Assembly (NCBI GenBank): GCA_937924555.1
Contig: CALDSN010000183.1
Span: forward strand, 1-10,866
Length of the DNA stretch: 10,866 nt
From: an uncultured bacterium
GTDB lineage: Bacteria > Cloacimonadota > Cloacimonadia > Cloacimonadales > Cloacimonadaceae
Reading direction: 5' to 3'
Shown here piece after piece: positions 1 to 6,391 of the stretch. Each line of letters opens with the position of its first letter. Position 1 is the stretch's first letter. The translations under genes and the position numbers were made by a program. The notes below the pieces were generated by a model. It had not been told where the DNA came from. It saw nothing but the letters and a program-made list of their open reading frames with translations, and made no database searches.

Positions 1-55
1 TTGAGATACGGTTGCGATGCCCAGCACTTTGCTGGGAGGCGCAACCGCATCTCAA
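1..55. repeat. 55-nt imperfect palindrome at contig edge
   Basis: Nested inverted repeat. Outer arms TTGAGAT (1-7) and ATCTCAA (49-55) pair, then CGGTTGCG (9-16) with CGCAACCG (40-47), then CCCAGCA (20-26) with TGCTGGG (30-36) around a CTT loop. The arms are interrupted by an A8/C48 mismatch and a 3x3 internal loop (17-19 against 37-39). No T-run follows on either side, so it does not look like a simple intrinsic terminator. It could be a dispersed intergenic palindrome (REP/MITE-like) or the structured 3' end of an unseen upstream gene. The contig begins exactly at the outer arm, which is what happens when an assembler breaks at a repeat. The pairing is seen directly; its identity is unknown. 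Confidence 0.75.
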
Positions 56-161
56 GCGTAACTGCCCAAGCAAGGAATAGGCAAGAATCAGGATATTGCT
101 TAAGTTCTCTGCCCAAAACCCAAGCCAAAACATAGGCAGGGTGAGTTGGGTGTTTGGTAAA
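56..161. other. Intergenic stretch with no recognisable gene
   Basis: I see no supported reading frame or RNA gene here. There is a short inverted repeat, ACCCAA (118-123) with TTGGGT (146-151), and a repeated TGCCCAA word at 62-68 and 111-117. Neither is strong enough to assign a function. The stretch separates the edge palindrome from the clpB control region. Confidence 0.5.
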
Positions 162-188
162 TTAGCAGTCATGCATTTAGACTGCTAA
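162..188. promoter_or_regulatory. CIRCE-like operator (probable HrcA site), symmetric variant
   Basis: Perfect 9-bp inverted repeat with a 9-nt spacer: TTAGCAGTC (162-170), spacer 171-179, GACTGCTAA (180-188). The classical CIRCE element bound by the heat-shock repressor HrcA is TTAGCACTC-N9-GAGTGCTAA. This site keeps arm length, spacer length and 8 of 9 bases per arm; the seventh base of the left arm is G instead of C, and the right arm carries the matching change. It lies 6 nt upstream of the clpB -35 box, and clpB is a heat-shock chaperone gene. Repression of clpB by HrcA is therefore a reasonable inference. No hrcA gene is visible in the window. Confidence 0.8.
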
Positions 189-194
189 AAATAC

Positions 195-222
195 TTGACA
201 CTGAAGCAGTGTTGAATATTTT
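195..222 (+). promoter_or_regulatory. Probable sigma-70-type promoter of clpB
   Basis: A perfect TTGACA -35 box lies at 195-200. The best -10 match is TATTTT at 217-222 with a 16-nt spacer, which is weak. Transcription would start near 229, giving a leader of only about 14 nt that still contains the GGAGG at 233-237. A second inverted repeat, ACACTG-AAG-CAGTGT (198-212), overlaps the -35 and spacer. The -35 is clear; the -10 and start site are inferred. Confidence 0.6.
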
Positions 223-242
223 GTGTGTAGTTGGAGGTGGTT

Positions 243-2831
243 ATGAATACAAACCGTTTTACCATTAAGTCCCAAGAGACTATTGCCGCCATGCAGGAAT
301 TGGCTGCCGGAATGGGGCATCAGGAGATTAAGGATTTGCACCTTTTGGGGGCAATGTTGGCGCAGGAAGATACGCTGGTTATCCCCATCATGCAGAAGCT
401 GGAGCTTCCTCTATCAGCCGTGAAAACAGCGGTGGACAGCGCTCTGCAAAAGCTGCCGCGGGTTAGTGGCAGTTCGCAGCAATATCTGTCGCAAGAAGTG
501 TTAAACATTTTGCATCAGGCAGAGAAGGAAGCCGATGCCTTGCAGGACGATTACATCAGCCTGGAGCACATCCTGATGGCTCTGGTGGAAAAGGGTGGGG
601 AAGCAGCGCGCATCCTGAAGCAGCACGGCTTGCAGAGCCAGAAGCTGCTGCGTGCCCTGAAGGAACTGCGCGGAAACCAGCGCGTGGACGACCAGAATCC
701 CGAGGCGAAGTATCAGGCATTGGAGAAATACACCCGCAATCTCACCCGTTTAGCCCGCACCGGCAAGCTTGATCCGGTTATCGGCAGGGACGAGGAGATT
801 CGGCGCAGCATCCAGATACTATCCCGCAGGCGAAAGAATAATCCCATTCTGATAGGTGAGCCGGGGGTTGGCAAAACTGCGATAGCCGAAGGATTGGCAA
901 TGCGCATTATTGCCCGTGATGTACCGGAAAACCTGAATGATAAAGAGCTTTTAGAGCTGGATATGGCAGCCCTGATAGCCGGAGCGAAGTTCCGCGGAGA
1001 GTTTGAAGAGCGGCTGAAAGCAGTGCTCTCCGAAGTGGAGAAATCCGCCGGAAAAGTAATCCTCTTTATCGACGAGATACACACCGTGGTGGGTGCCGGG
1101 GCAGCAGAGGGCAGCGTGGATGCGTCCAATATGCTTAAACCGGCTTTGGCACGGGGTGCCTTGCATTGCATCGGGGCGACCACCTTGGATGAATACCGCA
1201 AATACATAGAGAAAGATGCAGCCTTGGAACGCCGTTTCCAGCCTGTGCTTATCGCCGAGCCGAGTGTGGAGGATACCATCTCCATTCTGCGGGGTATTCG
1301 CGAAAAGTATGAGGTGCATCATGGGGTGCAGATAACCGACAATGCCTTGGTTGCAGCGGCGCAGATGTCCGAGCGTTACATTGCCGATAGGTTCTTGCCG
1401 GACAAGGCGATAGATTTGATAGACGAAGCGTGTGCCAGGTTGCGCATGGAGACGGATTCCATGCCGGTGGAATTGGACGAAGTTCAGCGCAGGTTGCGCC
1501 AATTGGAGATTGAACGGCTGTCCCTTGCCAAGGAGCATGACAAGCTTTCCCGCGATAGGCTGGAGAAGATAAAGGCAGAGATTGCTCAGTTAGGTGAGAA
1601 AGACAAGGCTTTACGCCTAAAATGGGAAGGGGAAAAGAAGAATCTGGAGCAAATCCGCAGCCTGAAAGCAGAGATAGAGAGCCTTAAGGTAGCTGCCGAA
1701 AAAGCCGAGAGAGAGGGTAATTACGAGAAAACTGCGGAGCTGCGCTATGGCAGCATTGTGCAAAAGGAAAAGGAGCTAAGTGTCCTCAGCGAGGCAAACA
1801 ATGCTGTTGCCGACAGCTTGCTTAAGGAGCAGGTGGATGAGGAAATGGTGGCGGAAGTGGTATCCAAATGGACGGGAATCCCGGTATCCAAGCTGGCGGA
1901 AAGTGAGATGATGAAGCTGTTGGACCTGGAGAAGGTTTTAGCCCAGCGAGTTGTGGGGCAGGAGGAAGGGATAACTGCCCTTGCCAATGCCATCCGCAGA
2001 AGCAGAAGCGGACTAAGCGACGAGAACCGCCCCATCGGTTCCTTTATCTTTCTGGGACCCACAGGGGTGGGGAAGACGGAACTGGCAAAGACCCTGGCAA
2101 GCTATTTGTTCGACACGGAAAAGGCAATGCTGCGCCTGGATATGAGCGAGTTTATGGAGAAGCATAGTGTGTCTCGCCTCATCGGTGCACCTCCCGGTTA
2201 TGTGGGCTATGAAGAAGGCGGATACTTGACCGAGGCAATACGGCGCAGACCCTATAGTGTGCTGCTGTTGGATGAGATAGAAAAAGCCCATCCGGATGTG
2301 TTCAACATCCTGTTGCAGATATTGGATGAGGGTAGGCTTACCGATGGTAAGGGGAGAACGGTGGATTTTCGGCACTGTGTGATAATCCTTACCAGCAATA
2401 TCGGTTCGCAGGAGATATTCGATGCCTCCACAGAGGAGCTTGATGCCTTGAAACCGAGCTTGATGGCGATATTGCAGCAATACTTCCGTCCGGAGTTCCT
2501 GAACCGTCTGGATGATGTGATTGTGTTCCACAGGTTGTTGCCGGAGCATATCCGCAAGATTGTGAGGCTGCAACTGGAGATTTTGCGGGAGAGATTGGCG
2601 AAGAAGAATCTGCGGATAAGCTTCAGTGAAGGTATGGTGGATTATCTCAGCCGAGAAGGTTACGATCCGGCTTTTGGAGCAAGACCCTTGAAACGGCTAA
2701 TTCAAAGGGACTTGGAAGATGCCCTTGCCAAGAGTATTCTGGGAGGAGCATTCAATACGAGTGAAGAGATAAGCGTGGATTTCCGTAACCCGGAAGGAAT
2801 TGTGATTGTACAACAGGGACCGAAGGCTTAG
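243..2831 (+). CDS. clpB: ATP-dependent disaggregase ClpB (Hsp100)
   Basis: ClpB is a hexameric AAA+ chaperone that threads aggregated proteins through its central pore and works with DnaK/DnaJ/GrpE in the cytoplasm. The protein has 862 residues, typical for the family. In order: Clp N-domain (about 1-145); NBD1 with Walker A GEPGVGKT (205-212), Walker B ending DE (277-278) and pore loop AKFRG (248-252, Phe where Tyr is usual); coiled-coil middle domain (about 400-525), which separates ClpB from ClpA; NBD2 with Walker A GPTGVGKT (605-612), Walker B LLLDEIE (674-680) and pore loop GYVGYEEGG (652-660); and the C-terminal D2-small region. No ClpP-binding IGL/F loop is seen. ATG 243 is preferred over an in-frame TTG at 231 because GGAGG at 233-237 sits 5 nt before it and MNTNRFTIKSQE is a normal ClpB start. 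A CIRCE-like operator lies upstream. The stop overlaps the convergent purE stop. Confidence 0.97.
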   Translation: MNTNRFTIKSQETIAAMQELAAGMGHQEIKDLHLLGAMLAQEDTLVIPIMQKLELPLSAVKTAVDSALQKLPRVSGSSQQYLSQEVLNILHQAEKEADALQDDYISLEHILMALVEKGGEAARILKQHGLQSQKLLRALKELRGNQRVDDQNPEAKYQALEKYTRNLTRLARTGKLDPVIGRDEEIRRSIQILSRRRKNNPILIGEPGVGKTAIAEGLAMRIIARDVPENLNDKELLELDMAALIAGAKFRGEFEERLKAVLSEVEKSAGKVILFIDEIHTVVGAGAAEGSVDASNMLKPALARGALHCIGATTLDEYRKYIEKDAALERRFQPVLIAEPSVEDTISILRGIREKYEVHHGVQITDNALVAAAQMSERYIADRFLPDKAIDLIDEACARLRMETDSMPVELDEVQRRLRQLEIERLSLAKEHDKLSRDRLEKIKAEIAQLGEKDKALRLKWEGEKKNLEQIRSLKAEIESLKVAAEKAEREGNYEKTAELRYGSIVQKEKELSVLSEANNAVADSLLKEQVDEEMVAEVVSKWTGIPVSKLAESEMMKLLDLEKVLAQRVVGQEEGITALANAIRRSRSGLSDENRPIGSFIFLGPTGVGKTELAKTLASYLFDTEKAMLRLDMSEFMEKHSVSRLIGAPPGYVGYEEGGYLTEAIRRRPYSVLLLDEIEKAHPDVFNILLQILDEGRLTDGKGRTVDFRHCVIILTSNIGSQEIFDASTEELDALKPSLMAILQQYFRPEFLNRLDDVIVFHRLLPEHIRKIVRLQLEILRERLAKKNLRISFSEGMVDYLSREGYDPAFGARPLKRLIQRDLEDALAKSILGGAFNTSEEISVDFRNPEGIVIVQQGPKA

Positions 2832-2847
2832 CCCTTCAGTCCCTGTT
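2812..2847. terminator. Probable bidirectional terminator hairpin spanning both stop codons
   Basis: AACAGGGAC (2812-2820) pairs with GTCCCTGTT (2839-2847), then after a C/A mismatch GAAGG (2822-2826) pairs with CCTTC (2833-2837), leaving a 6-nt loop (2827-2832). The loop holds the overlapping TAG of clpB and TAA of purE. On the plus strand the stem runs into TTTATATT; on the minus strand it runs into TTGTACAATC. The U-tracts are short and imperfect, so termination is inferred from the strong stem and its position between convergent genes. Confidence 0.65.
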
Positions 2848-3280
2848 TATATTGGTAATACTTTGCGTTTAAGGCTTTGTCTGAGGTGGCAAGGATTTGG
2901 ATGGCAAAGAGAGCGGCGTTCTTGGCACCGTTGATCGCCATGCAAGCAACCGGCACACCGGGAGGCATTTGCACGATGGAGTATAGGGCATCAACGCCGT
3001 TTAAGGCTCCGGAGGCAACAGGTATGCCGATAACCGGCAGACATGTGTGCGCCGCCACAACACCGGGAAGGTGAGCAGCAAGTCCTGCCGCAGCAAGGAT
3101 CACTTTGATGCCTTCTGCTTCTGCGTTGGAGGCAAGCTCCGCCGTTCTTTCGGGGTTGCGATGCGCAGAGGAAACATGTAAGTCGTATGGCACTGCAAAA
3201 GAATCCAGGGTCTCGATGGCAACGGCGACCTTATCCATGTCGCTTTTACTGCCAAGGATGATACGAACCAAGGGAGTCAT
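2828..3280 (-). CDS. purE: N5-carboxyaminoimidazole ribonucleotide mutase PurE
   Basis: PurE acts in de novo purine synthesis, converting N5-CAIR to CAIR in the cytoplasm after PurK. The 150-residue length suits a stand-alone PurE. Visible family motifs are GSKSD (10-14) for substrate phosphate binding, SSAHR (37-41) with the likely catalytic His40, an AAGLAAHLPG loop, and LPVIGIPV. The loop reads AAAGLAAHLPG rather than the commonest AGAGGAAHLPG, so the exact subclass (mutase or direct AIR carboxylase) is a little open. No purK is in the window. The start is 1 nt past the stop of the upstream HTH-EIIA gene and its own ribosome-binding site is weak (GGAG about 13 nt upstream), so it probably depends on translational coupling. 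Its stop overlaps the convergent clpB stop by 4 bp within a hairpin. Confidence 0.93.
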   Translation of the reverse strand: MTPLVRIILGSKSDMDKVAVAIETLDSFAVPYDLHVSSAHRNPERTAELASNAEAEGIKVILAAAGLAAHLPGVVAAHTCLPVIGIPVASGALNGVDALYSIVQMPPGVPVACMAINGAKNAALFAIQILATSDKALNAKYYQYKQGLKG

Positions 3281-3281
3281 T

Positions 3282-3953
3282 CTACTTCAATTGCTCCGGG
3301 ATAACGGTTAATGCTTTGTGGATCTCGGCAGCATCGGCAGCAGAGGTGAAGCTGGCAAGGTTCTCCGGGTTCATAATCAGTTTGGAGATGTAGGAAAGGG
3401 AGAAGAGGTGTTGTTTGTCGTTGTGCAGCAGCAGCATGAAGAAGATGTTCACGGGTTTGTTATCCGGAGCATCGAAATCCACGGGTTCAGCAGAGCGACC
3501 GAACAGGATGCTGGGGGTTTTAATCTTGGAAGGATGCAGGTGGCGAGGATGCAGCAGGGCAACACCACTACCGATAGCAGTGGAGATAAGCTCTTCACGG
3601 GCAACCACTACTTCATATAGCCAACGGGCATCGCGCACCAGCTTGAGGTCTTTGGCTTTTTCGCTGAGGATGCGGATGGCGTCGTACTTGTTCTCGGCAG
3701 AGAAATCCAGGAAGATATTCTCCGGGCGCATATACTCCTCAAAATGGCAGATTACCCGCTTCAAGGCAAGCATCTTCTCTTCTGTCTCGTTGAGGTTTTC
3801 CAGCCATTCATTGAGGGAATCCTCATCGATTTTGACGTTTTTACCCACGAGCTTGCTCTCGAACACGCCCGTAGCTATCATTTCTTGAATCACTCTGTCC
3901 GACACTTTCAACTTCTTGGCAGCATCTGCCTTGGATATGAACTTCTTTGCCAT
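3282..3953 (-). CDS. Excisionase-type HTH plus PTS EIIA-like (PtsN-type) regulatory protein
   Basis: A 223-residue two-domain protein. Residues about 1-52 look like an excisionase/MerR-type winged-helix DNA-binding domain (KADAAKKLKVS, then VIQEMIATGVF, then KIDEDSLNEWL). Residues about 78-222 match PTS EIIA type 2, as in PtsN. The active-site region is IGSGVALLHPRH with His135 where PtsN has its phosphoryl-accepting His, but Leu replaces the usual Pro before it. A second conserved His is at 182 (QHLFSLS). It is likely a regulator whose DNA binding responds to phosphorylation; no sugar-transport EIIB/EIIC is present. ATG 3953 is chosen over ATG 3965 because GGAGG (3959-3963) lies 5 nt upstream of it and would be inside the longer version. 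It precedes purE with a 1-nt gap, so the two are probably co-transcribed. Domain calls are solid; the role is inferred. Confidence 0.88.
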   Translation of the reverse strand: MAKKFISKADAAKKLKVSDRVIQEMIATGVFESKLVGKNVKIDEDSLNEWLENLNETEEKMLALKRVICHFEEYMRPENIFLDFSAENKYDAIRILSEKAKDLKLVRDARWLYEVVVAREELISTAIGSGVALLHPRHLHPSKIKTPSILFGRSAEPVDFDAPDNKPVNIFFMLLLHNDKQHLFSLSYISKLIMNPENLASFTSAADAAEIHKALTVIPEQLK

Positions 3954-4049
3954 GGATACCTCCATATATTATCGCATTTACTCAAGTTTCTTAATTAGAA
4001 AGCAAGGTTTATCTTGACAAGGATACGAGAATTTTTTGGATATGGCATT
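3954..4049. promoter_or_regulatory. Divergent intergenic control region
   Basis: This 96-nt gap separates the minus-strand HTH-EIIA gene from the plus-strand lptE operon, so it should hold promoters in both directions. On the plus strand there is a perfect TTGACA at 4014-4019, but the best properly spaced -10 (TTGGAT, 4036-4041) is poor. A small palindrome, TTTCT (3987-3991) with AGAAA (3997-4001), lies near the centre, and TCAAG (3982-3986) pairs with CTTGA (4013-4017) around it. These may be operator sites for the adjacent HTH protein, which is speculation. The minus-strand ribosome-binding site GGAGG is at 3959-3963. Confidence 0.4.
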
Positions 4050-4550
4050 ATGGTCAAGAGAATTATTCAATCCCTGCTGATTTTACTAAGCTTGAATGGC
4101 TGTTTTTACTCGGTTTATTCGAATGCTTACCCGCATTTAAAAAAAGTTCGGGTGCTGGCATTTGAGAACCGAAGCAGCGAGTTTACGCTGGGTGATATCA
4201 CTCTCACGGGCTTGAACCGTGAGATTCGCAACGATGGTCGCCTGAAGTTGGTTACCAAGGAACCGGATTGCACTTTGGAAGGTACGATACTCTCTTTTAG
4301 CGAGAAGATTTACAGCTATGATGCCGCCAACCAGGTGCAGGATTATCAGGTACAGATGTCGGTTTCTATAACCTTCACCGACCTGGTGAACAACAAAGTA
4401 ATATACGAGAATAAGAACCTAACGGTGTCGGAACTGTATGCGGCAGCCGAGGGTGGAACCGCCAAGTTTGGCACAAAAGAGGAAGCAATAAATGAGCTCA
4501 TCGTCAAGTTATACCAAAACATCCTCCAGAACAGCCTCGAAAGCTGGTGA
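4050..4550 (+). CDS. lptE: LptE-like LPS-assembly lipoprotein
   Basis: LptE is an outer-membrane lipoprotein that plugs the LptD barrel and helps insert lipopolysaccharide. From ATG 4050 the product has 166 residues, with a lipoprotein signal peptide MVKRIIQSLLILLSLNG ending in the lipobox LNGC (lipidated Cys18). The mature part resembles the LptE family: YPHLKKVRVLAFENRS, then LTGLNREIRNDGRLKLV, then a CTLEGTILSF strand and a short Tyr-rich segment (YSYD). An upstream in-frame TTG at 4014 would put extra residues before the Lys-Arg-rich signal start and is less likely. The ribosome-binding site is weak. It is the first gene of the seven-gene unit, and its last 59 nt are shared with the next gene in another frame. 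Sequence identity in this family is low, so the call rests on the lipobox plus pattern. Confidence 0.8.
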   Translation: MVKRIIQSLLILLSLNGCFYSVYSNAYPHLKKVRVLAFENRSSEFTLGDITLTGLNREIRNDGRLKLVTKEPDCTLEGTILSFSEKIYSYDAANQVQDYQVQMSVSITFTDLVNNKVIYENKNLTVSELYAAAEGGTAKFGTKEEAINELIVKLYQNILQNSLESW

Positions 4551-5340
4551 GGCAGTCCGTCTCAATCGCTATCTGGCAGATTGTGGCTTGGGTAGCAGAA
4601 GAAAGGTGGAAGAACTAATCACCGCAGGACGGGTGAAGCTGAATGGGGAGGTCTGTACAGACCTATCCATGCGGGTGAACCCGGATAGAGATGAGCTGCA
4701 TTTGGATAATAAGCTAATCTCAGCCAGGAAACAGAAGATGTACCTTGTGCTAAACAAGCCCCGTGGATATGTGGTTACCCAAAGCGACGAGATGGGCAGA
4801 CAGACGGTTTATAGCCTGTTGCCGGATTATGCTAAGAATTTGGCATATGCAGGTAGATTGGACAAGAATTCTGAGGGTTTGTTGCTCTTCACCAACGACA
4901 CTAAATTGATAAACCTGCTAACTCATCCAAATTACAAGGTGGAGAAGGTTTACAAAGTGGATATTGACCGCCCTCTGAAGAAGCGGGAACTGGATATCTT
5001 GCGCAGTGGTGTGGAGATTGAAGGAGGGATAACCCAAAAAGCGGGAGTTTTCGTGAAAGAAGAAAGCGAAACCGCTATGAGCCTCAAGATGGTTATCACT
5101 GAGGGGAGAAAGAGACAGATACGCCAGATGATTGAAGCGGTTGGGGCAAAGGTGTTGCGGCTGAGAAGGATGCAATTTGGTCCCCTAAAACTGAAAGAAC
5201 TCCCCAGCGGGAGATGGCGTAATCTTGAGGCTGGAGAAGTGCGAGCCCTGTTCAGCGAAAAGGCGAAGATTAAAACACTGGAAGCAAGAAAAGGAATAAA
5301 TAATGAAGTTAGCCCTGATAGGTCTGCCCAAAAGCGGTAA
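4492..5340 (+). CDS. rluB: RluB-type 23S rRNA pseudouridine synthase
   Basis: This enzyme isomerises a uridine to pseudouridine in large-subunit rRNA; the RluB/RsuA subfamily target (U2605 in E. coli) is assigned by family only. The 282-residue protein has a Ser/Thr-rich tail (1-20), an S4 RNA-binding domain (about 22-70, RLNRYLADCGLGSRRKVEEL), then the synthase core with motif LVLNKPRGYVVT (85-96), catalytic loop AGRLDKNSEGLLLFTND (120-136, nucleophile Asp124) and the C-terminal EGRKRQIRQM motif (204-213). A basic tail follows from about 257. ATG 4492 is preceded by AGAGGA and there is no other start before the S4 domain, so the gene really does begin inside lptE. Its final 38 nt overlap the next gene. 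The paralogues RluE/RluF/RsuA are less likely. Confidence 0.93.
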   Translation: MSSSSSYTKTSSRTASKAGEAVRLNRYLADCGLGSRRKVEELITAGRVKLNGEVCTDLSMRVNPDRDELHLDNKLISARKQKMYLVLNKPRGYVVTQSDEMGRQTVYSLLPDYAKNLAYAGRLDKNSEGLLLFTNDTKLINLLTHPNYKVEKVYKVDIDRPLKKRELDILRSGVEIEGGITQKAGVFVKEESETAMSLKMVITEGRKRQIRQMIEAVGAKVLRLRRMQFGPLKLKELPSGRWRNLEAGEVRALFSEKAKIKTLEARKGINNEVSPDRSAQKR

Positions 5341-6379
5341 GACAACCATATTCAATGCCCTCACCCGCAGCGAGCATAACACCGATAAGTATGCTCCAGC
5401 AGCGGAAGAAGCAAATATCGGTATAGTACAGGTTGCCGATGAGCGGATAACCCGGCTGAGCGAACTGTATAAGCCGAAAAAGACTATCTATGCAACCATA
5501 GAGTATCACGATTACCCAGGCATCTTTGCCAAGGATGGCGATAATGCCGATAATGCCATGCTCTCGGAGATAAAGAGCGCAGAGGCTTTTGTGGTGGTGC
5601 TGCGTGGTTTTGCCGATGAGGAATTGGATAGCTTGTATCAAAGTGGCGACCCTTTGCAGCAGTTTAATCGCATCGAAGAAGAGATGATGCTTAGTGATCT
5701 GATTGTGGCGGAAAAGCGTTTGGAAAAGATTGAGCTTGGTTACAAGCGCGGCATCAGAACTCCGGCAATCCAAGCAGAAGACAAAGCTTTGCGGGAGATA
5801 TGCGCCCAGTTGCAGAACAACCTCCCCCTGCGTGACTTGCAGCTACACCCGGATGAAGAAAAAGCAGTGCGGGGATTCCAGTTCTTTTCTGCTAAACCAC
5901 TATTGATATTGATAAACAGCAGCGAAGATAACCTGAACCAGTGGGATGGCGCGGTGGAAAGCTTGCAAGCCAAAGGTTACAAAGCCTATACCATCGCAGC
6001 TAAATTTGAAGAAGAGCTTAGCAAGCTGGATGCCGAAGAAGCGGAGATGTTTATGACCGATATGGGCATAACAGAATCCATACGCGATAGGCTTACACAT
6101 TGGAGCTATCAGCTTGTGGGGTGCATCAGCTTCTTCACGGTTGGTGCGGATGAGGTTCGTGCCTGGACGGTGGAAAGCGGAGCAAATGCCGTAACGGCTG
6201 CCGGGAAGATACATTCGGATTTGGCACGGGGATTTATCCGGGCAGAATGCTTTAAATATGATGATATTATGACCCATGGCAGCGAAAAAGTGCTTAAAGA
6301 AAAAGGGCTTTTCCGCCTTGAGGGAAAGGAATACATCGTGAAAGACGGAGACATCATCTCCATCCGTTTCAACGTGTAA
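5303..6379 (+). CDS. Divergent YchF/OLA1-family (DUF933) P-loop NTPase
   Basis: The YchF family comprises cytoplasmic Obg-class NTPases, often ATP-preferring, that bind ribosomes and are linked to translation and stress. This protein has 358 residues, close to the family's usual length. Visible parts are G1 GLPKSGKTT (7-15), G3 DYPG (70-73), an NxxE-type G4 NSSE (205-208), a helical insertion (about 120-190) and a C-terminal TGS/DUF933 domain (about 271-357) with VRAWTVESGA, AAGKIHSDLARGFIRAE and the terminal IVKDGDIISIRFNV. Unlike standard YchF, G1 is not GLPNVGKST, and the glycine-rich switch segment (GASxGEGLGN) after G3 is absent, replaced by an Asp/Asn-rich stretch. It may therefore be a paralogue rather than the housekeeping YchF, so I give no symbol. 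AAGGA at 5291-5295 sets the start; it overlaps rluB by 38 nt. Confidence 0.88.
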   Translation: MKLALIGLPKSGKTTIFNALTRSEHNTDKYAPAAEEANIGIVQVADERITRLSELYKPKKTIYATIEYHDYPGIFAKDGDNADNAMLSEIKSAEAFVVVLRGFADEELDSLYQSGDPLQQFNRIEEEMMLSDLIVAEKRLEKIELGYKRGIRTPAIQAEDKALREICAQLQNNLPLRDLQLHPDEEKAVRGFQFFSAKPLLILINSSEDNLNQWDGAVESLQAKGYKAYTIAAKFEEELSKLDAEEAEMFMTDMGITESIRDRLTHWSYQLVGCISFFTVGADEVRAWTVESGANAVTAAGKIHSDLARGFIRAECFKYDDIMTHGSEKVLKEKGLFRLEGKEYIVKDGDIISIRFNV

Positions 6380-6391
6380 GGTAGTTAAGCT

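Noticed and set aside
1..55. Edge palindrome as an intrinsic terminator
   Set aside because: No T-run follows the stem on either strand, and the structure is much longer and more interrupted than a typical terminator.
231..242. Earlier in-frame TTG start for clpB
   Set aside because: The extra four codons consist of the Shine-Dalgarno sequence itself, and ATG 243 gives a normal ClpB N-terminus.
713..1538. Long minus-strand open frames inside clpB (190 and 195 codons)
   Set aside because: They are antisense to a clearly real gene, have low-complexity or unfamiliar translations and show no ribosome-binding context; they follow from clpB codon use.
3954..3965. Longer HTH-EIIA start at ATG 3965
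   Set aside because: Its first codons contain the GGAGG that is properly spaced for ATG 3953.
3968..3976. Extended -10 (TGCGATAAT) on the minus strand for the HTH-EIIA gene
   Set aside because: Its transcription start would fall within the Shine-Dalgarno at 3959-3963 and no -35 is correctly placed, so I do not call it a promoter.
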